NCBI GenBank assembly: GCA_031277395.1
Contig: JAITML010000048.1
Span: 1-45,968 of the forward strand
Source of the DNA: Methylobacillus sp.
Lineage (GTDB): Bacteria > Pseudomonadota > Gammaproteobacteria > Burkholderiales > Methylophilaceae
Direction: 5' to 3'
Length of the DNA stretch: 45,968 nucleotides
Shown here: positions 44,712 to 45,968 of the stretch, piece after piece
Position numbering within the stretch: the stretch's first letter is position 1
Layout: every line of letters starts with the position of its first letter
Position numbers and translations under genes: made by a program
Notes under the pieces: generated by a model
What the model saw: the letters and a program-made list of their open reading frames with translations, nothing else
Told to the model about the DNA's origin: nothing
The model's database searches: none

Positions 44712-45650
44712 CTATAAGATGATTTCCGAGCCAAATGCCTTGCTGTACCGTTGCATGATTTCTGTTTTTGTCGGTGCGTGGTTCTGTCCGCCACGACTCG
44801 TGATCTTGATCGCGCCCATGAGTGAAGCGAGTTGCCCGGTCTGCTGCCAGTCCCACCCGTGCCGGATGCCATAGACCAAACCCGCGCGGTAAGCATCTCC
44901 GCAACCGGTCGGGTCAACCACTGCATCCGCCGCAACACAGGGAATATCATAGCATTGATCGTCCGCGTAAATGGTCGAGCCTGCTCCGCCACGGGTCAGC
45001 ACCAGCGCTTTTACTTCCCGCGCCAATGCTTCCATTGTGCGACCGGTTTTCTCCTGCATCAACTGGGCTTCATAGTCATTGGCCGCGAGCCAGTCCGCCA
45101 TGCGGATGAAATGCATGAGCTCCTCGCCGTCGAACATCGGCAAACCCTGACCCGGATCAAACAGAAAGGGAATCCCGGCCTCGTGCAATTCCTGCGCATG
45201 CCGGAACATGCCGTCGCGCCCGTCCGGGGCGATGATGGCGAGCGCCACGTCGCGCGCGTCCGTCACGCTGTTTTCGTGCGAATGATTCATTGCGCCCGGA
45301 TGAAATGCGGTGATCTGGTTATCCGACAAATCAGTGGTGATAAATGCCTGCGCCGTGTAGCTGCCGGGAATGCGACGCACATGATCGGCCTTGATTCCGA
45401 GCGCAGCCAGGCGTTCCGCATACGCGCCGAAGTCATCCCCCACGGTCGCCATGATGAGCGGTTCGCCGCCCAGCAAATTGAGGTTGTAAGCGATATTGCC
45501 TGCCGTGCCGCCGAATTCGCGCCGCATCTCGGGCACGAGGAAGGCGACGTTCAGCATGTGTATCTTTTCCGGCAAAATGTGGCGCTCGAAATGGTCGGGA
45601 AACACCATGATGGTGTCGAAAGCGAGTGAACCGCAGATCAGGGTTTGCAT
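44712..45650 (-). CDS. PfkB-family carbohydrate/nucleoside kinase
   Basis: A 312-residue ribokinase-fold enzyme. The N-terminal motif FGGTAGNIAYNLNLLGGEP corresponds to PfkB signature 1, and VVDPTGCGDAYRAGLVYG is signature 2 with the catalytic aspartate in GCGDA and its anion hole. The N-terminus CGSLAFDTIMVFPDHF resembles bacterial adenosine/ribokinase-like members, so adenosine or a sugar is the likely substrate, but the sequence does not settle this. It lies 12 bases behind the HemJ/CopD-like gene and just ahead of the SlyB-like lipoprotein, likely one operon. Confidence 0.85.
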   Translation of the reverse strand: MQTLICGSLAFDTIMVFPDHFERHILPEKIHMLNVAFLVPEMRREFGGTAGNIAYNLNLLGGEPLIMATVGDDFGAYAERLAALGIKADHVRRIPGSYTAQAFITTDLSDNQITAFHPGAMNHSHENSVTDARDVALAIIAPDGRDGMFRHAQELHEAGIPFLFDPGQGLPMFDGEELMHFIRMADWLAANDYEAQLMQEKTGRTMEALAREVKALVLTRGGAGSTIYADDQCYDIPCVAADAVVDPTGCGDAYRAGLVYGIRHGWDWQQTGQLASLMGAIKITSRGGQNHAPTKTEIMQRYSKAFGSEIIL

Positions 45651-45662
45651 ATCAGAAGAATT

Positions 45663-45968
45663 TCAATGGCTAAAGGGTCTGACGACCACGAGAATGACCA
45701 CGCCGCTCAGAAGCAGCACCGGAATTTCGTTAAACCAGCGGTACCAGACATGGCTGTGGACATTGCGACCTGCCGCGAAGTTTTTGAGCAGCCGCCCGCA
45801 GTAATGGTGATAACCAATGAGCAGCACGACCAGGGTCAGTTTCGCGTGCATCCACGCGCCTGTGATGTTATAGCCCAGCCACAACCACAGCCCGAAAATC
45901 AGCGCGAGCAACATGAGCGGCGTCATGAAACGATAAAGCTTGCGCTCCATCATGAGCAACCGTTCCGC
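45663..45968 (-). CDS. HemJ/CopD-like membrane protein (5' end outside window)
   Basis: The last 102 codons of a membrane protein whose start lies beyond 45968; the frame is open to the edge (RLLMMERKLYRFMTP). Visible motifs are MHAKLTLVVLLIGYHHYCG and VWYRWFNEIPVLLLSGVVILVVVRPF, with three membrane helices. They match the HemJ family (UPF0093/CopD-like), a protoporphyrinogen IX oxidase in many proteobacteria. The conserved K in HAKL and R in YRWFNE are present. A general CopD annotation is the alternative. Confidence 0.8.
   Translation of the reverse strand, partial: AERLLMMERKLYRFMTPLMLLALIFGLWLWLGYNITGAWMHAKLTLVVLLIGYHHYCGRLLKNFAAGRNVHSHVWYRWFNEIPVLLLSGVVILVVVRPFSH

Noticed and set aside
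44702-44992. 97-residue N-terminal extension of the SlyB-like lipoprotein frame
   Set aside because: The extension lies inside the PfkB kinase gene. The lipoprotein signal peptide, its ATG and an AGGAG site fix the start at 44701.

Overview
The window reads as chromosomal DNA from a Gram-negative betaproteobacterium, probably in or near the Nitrosomonadales. The lineage is an inference from gene content and order: a DUF3579 gene, the rsmI/yraN/diaA/dolP block, a complete betaproteobacterial-type dcw cluster followed by lpxC, an m-DAP-type MurE, and outer-membrane lipoproteins. Most of the sequence is GC-rich, densely packed with genes and conserved. There is no CRISPR array, insertion sequence or prophage.

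Layout. 36-5907 (minus strand): a GT39-type membrane glycosyltransferase, rpmE, rho, trxA, a DUF3579 gene, a DolP-like BON lipoprotein, a DiaA/GmhA SIS protein and yraN. 5979-8681 (plus): rsmI, pyrC and a DUF4349 lipoprotein. 8718-10865 (minus): an AT-richer accessory patch with a ParE-type toxin gene carrying an in-frame amber codon, its antitoxin, a HEPN-like protein and a GIY-YIG/T5orf172-like protein with a long charged middle. 11021-11306: rnpB, an unusually compact RNase P RNA. 11354-12370 (minus): a Gfo/Idh/MocA oxidoreductase. 12371-12748 has no gene but holds a promoter, a terminator and a four-repeat MraZ box.

12749-31337 (plus) is the division and cell-wall cluster: mraZ, rsmH, ftsL, ftsI, murE, murF, mraY, murD, ftsW, murG, murC, murB, ddl, ftsQ, ftsA, ftsZ, lpxC. 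Together these make the m-DAP lipid II precursor from UDP-MurNAc, build the septal synthase and Z-ring, and commit the cell to lipid A synthesis. Almost every junction is a 1-14 base overlap. The clear exception is ftsI-murE, which is opened by a 98-bp repeat insertion.

31356-39172: a 57-residue membrane protein, a soluble lytic transglycosylase with a hexapeptide-repeat tail, an NDUFA9-like reductase, cca, dciA (minus) and secA. Behind secA is a candidate small RNA of about 105 nt with C-rich loops. 39410-45968: a sodium:solute symporter (minus), tRNA-Arg(CCG) (minus), a membrane-anchored cytochrome c, apaH, an olsB-olsA-like acyltransferase pair (minus) whose ribosome-binding site sits in a perfect hairpin, a SlyB-like lipoprotein, a PfkB-family kinase and the 3' part of a HemJ/CopD-like gene that runs off the window.

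Least-explained items: the two-gene GIY-YIG/HEPN-like unit, the candidate small RNA after secA, the ribosome-binding-site hairpin before olsB, the compact RNase P RNA, the amber-interrupted toxin gene and the ftsI-murE repeat. All product calls come from reading the translated sequence; no database search was possible.
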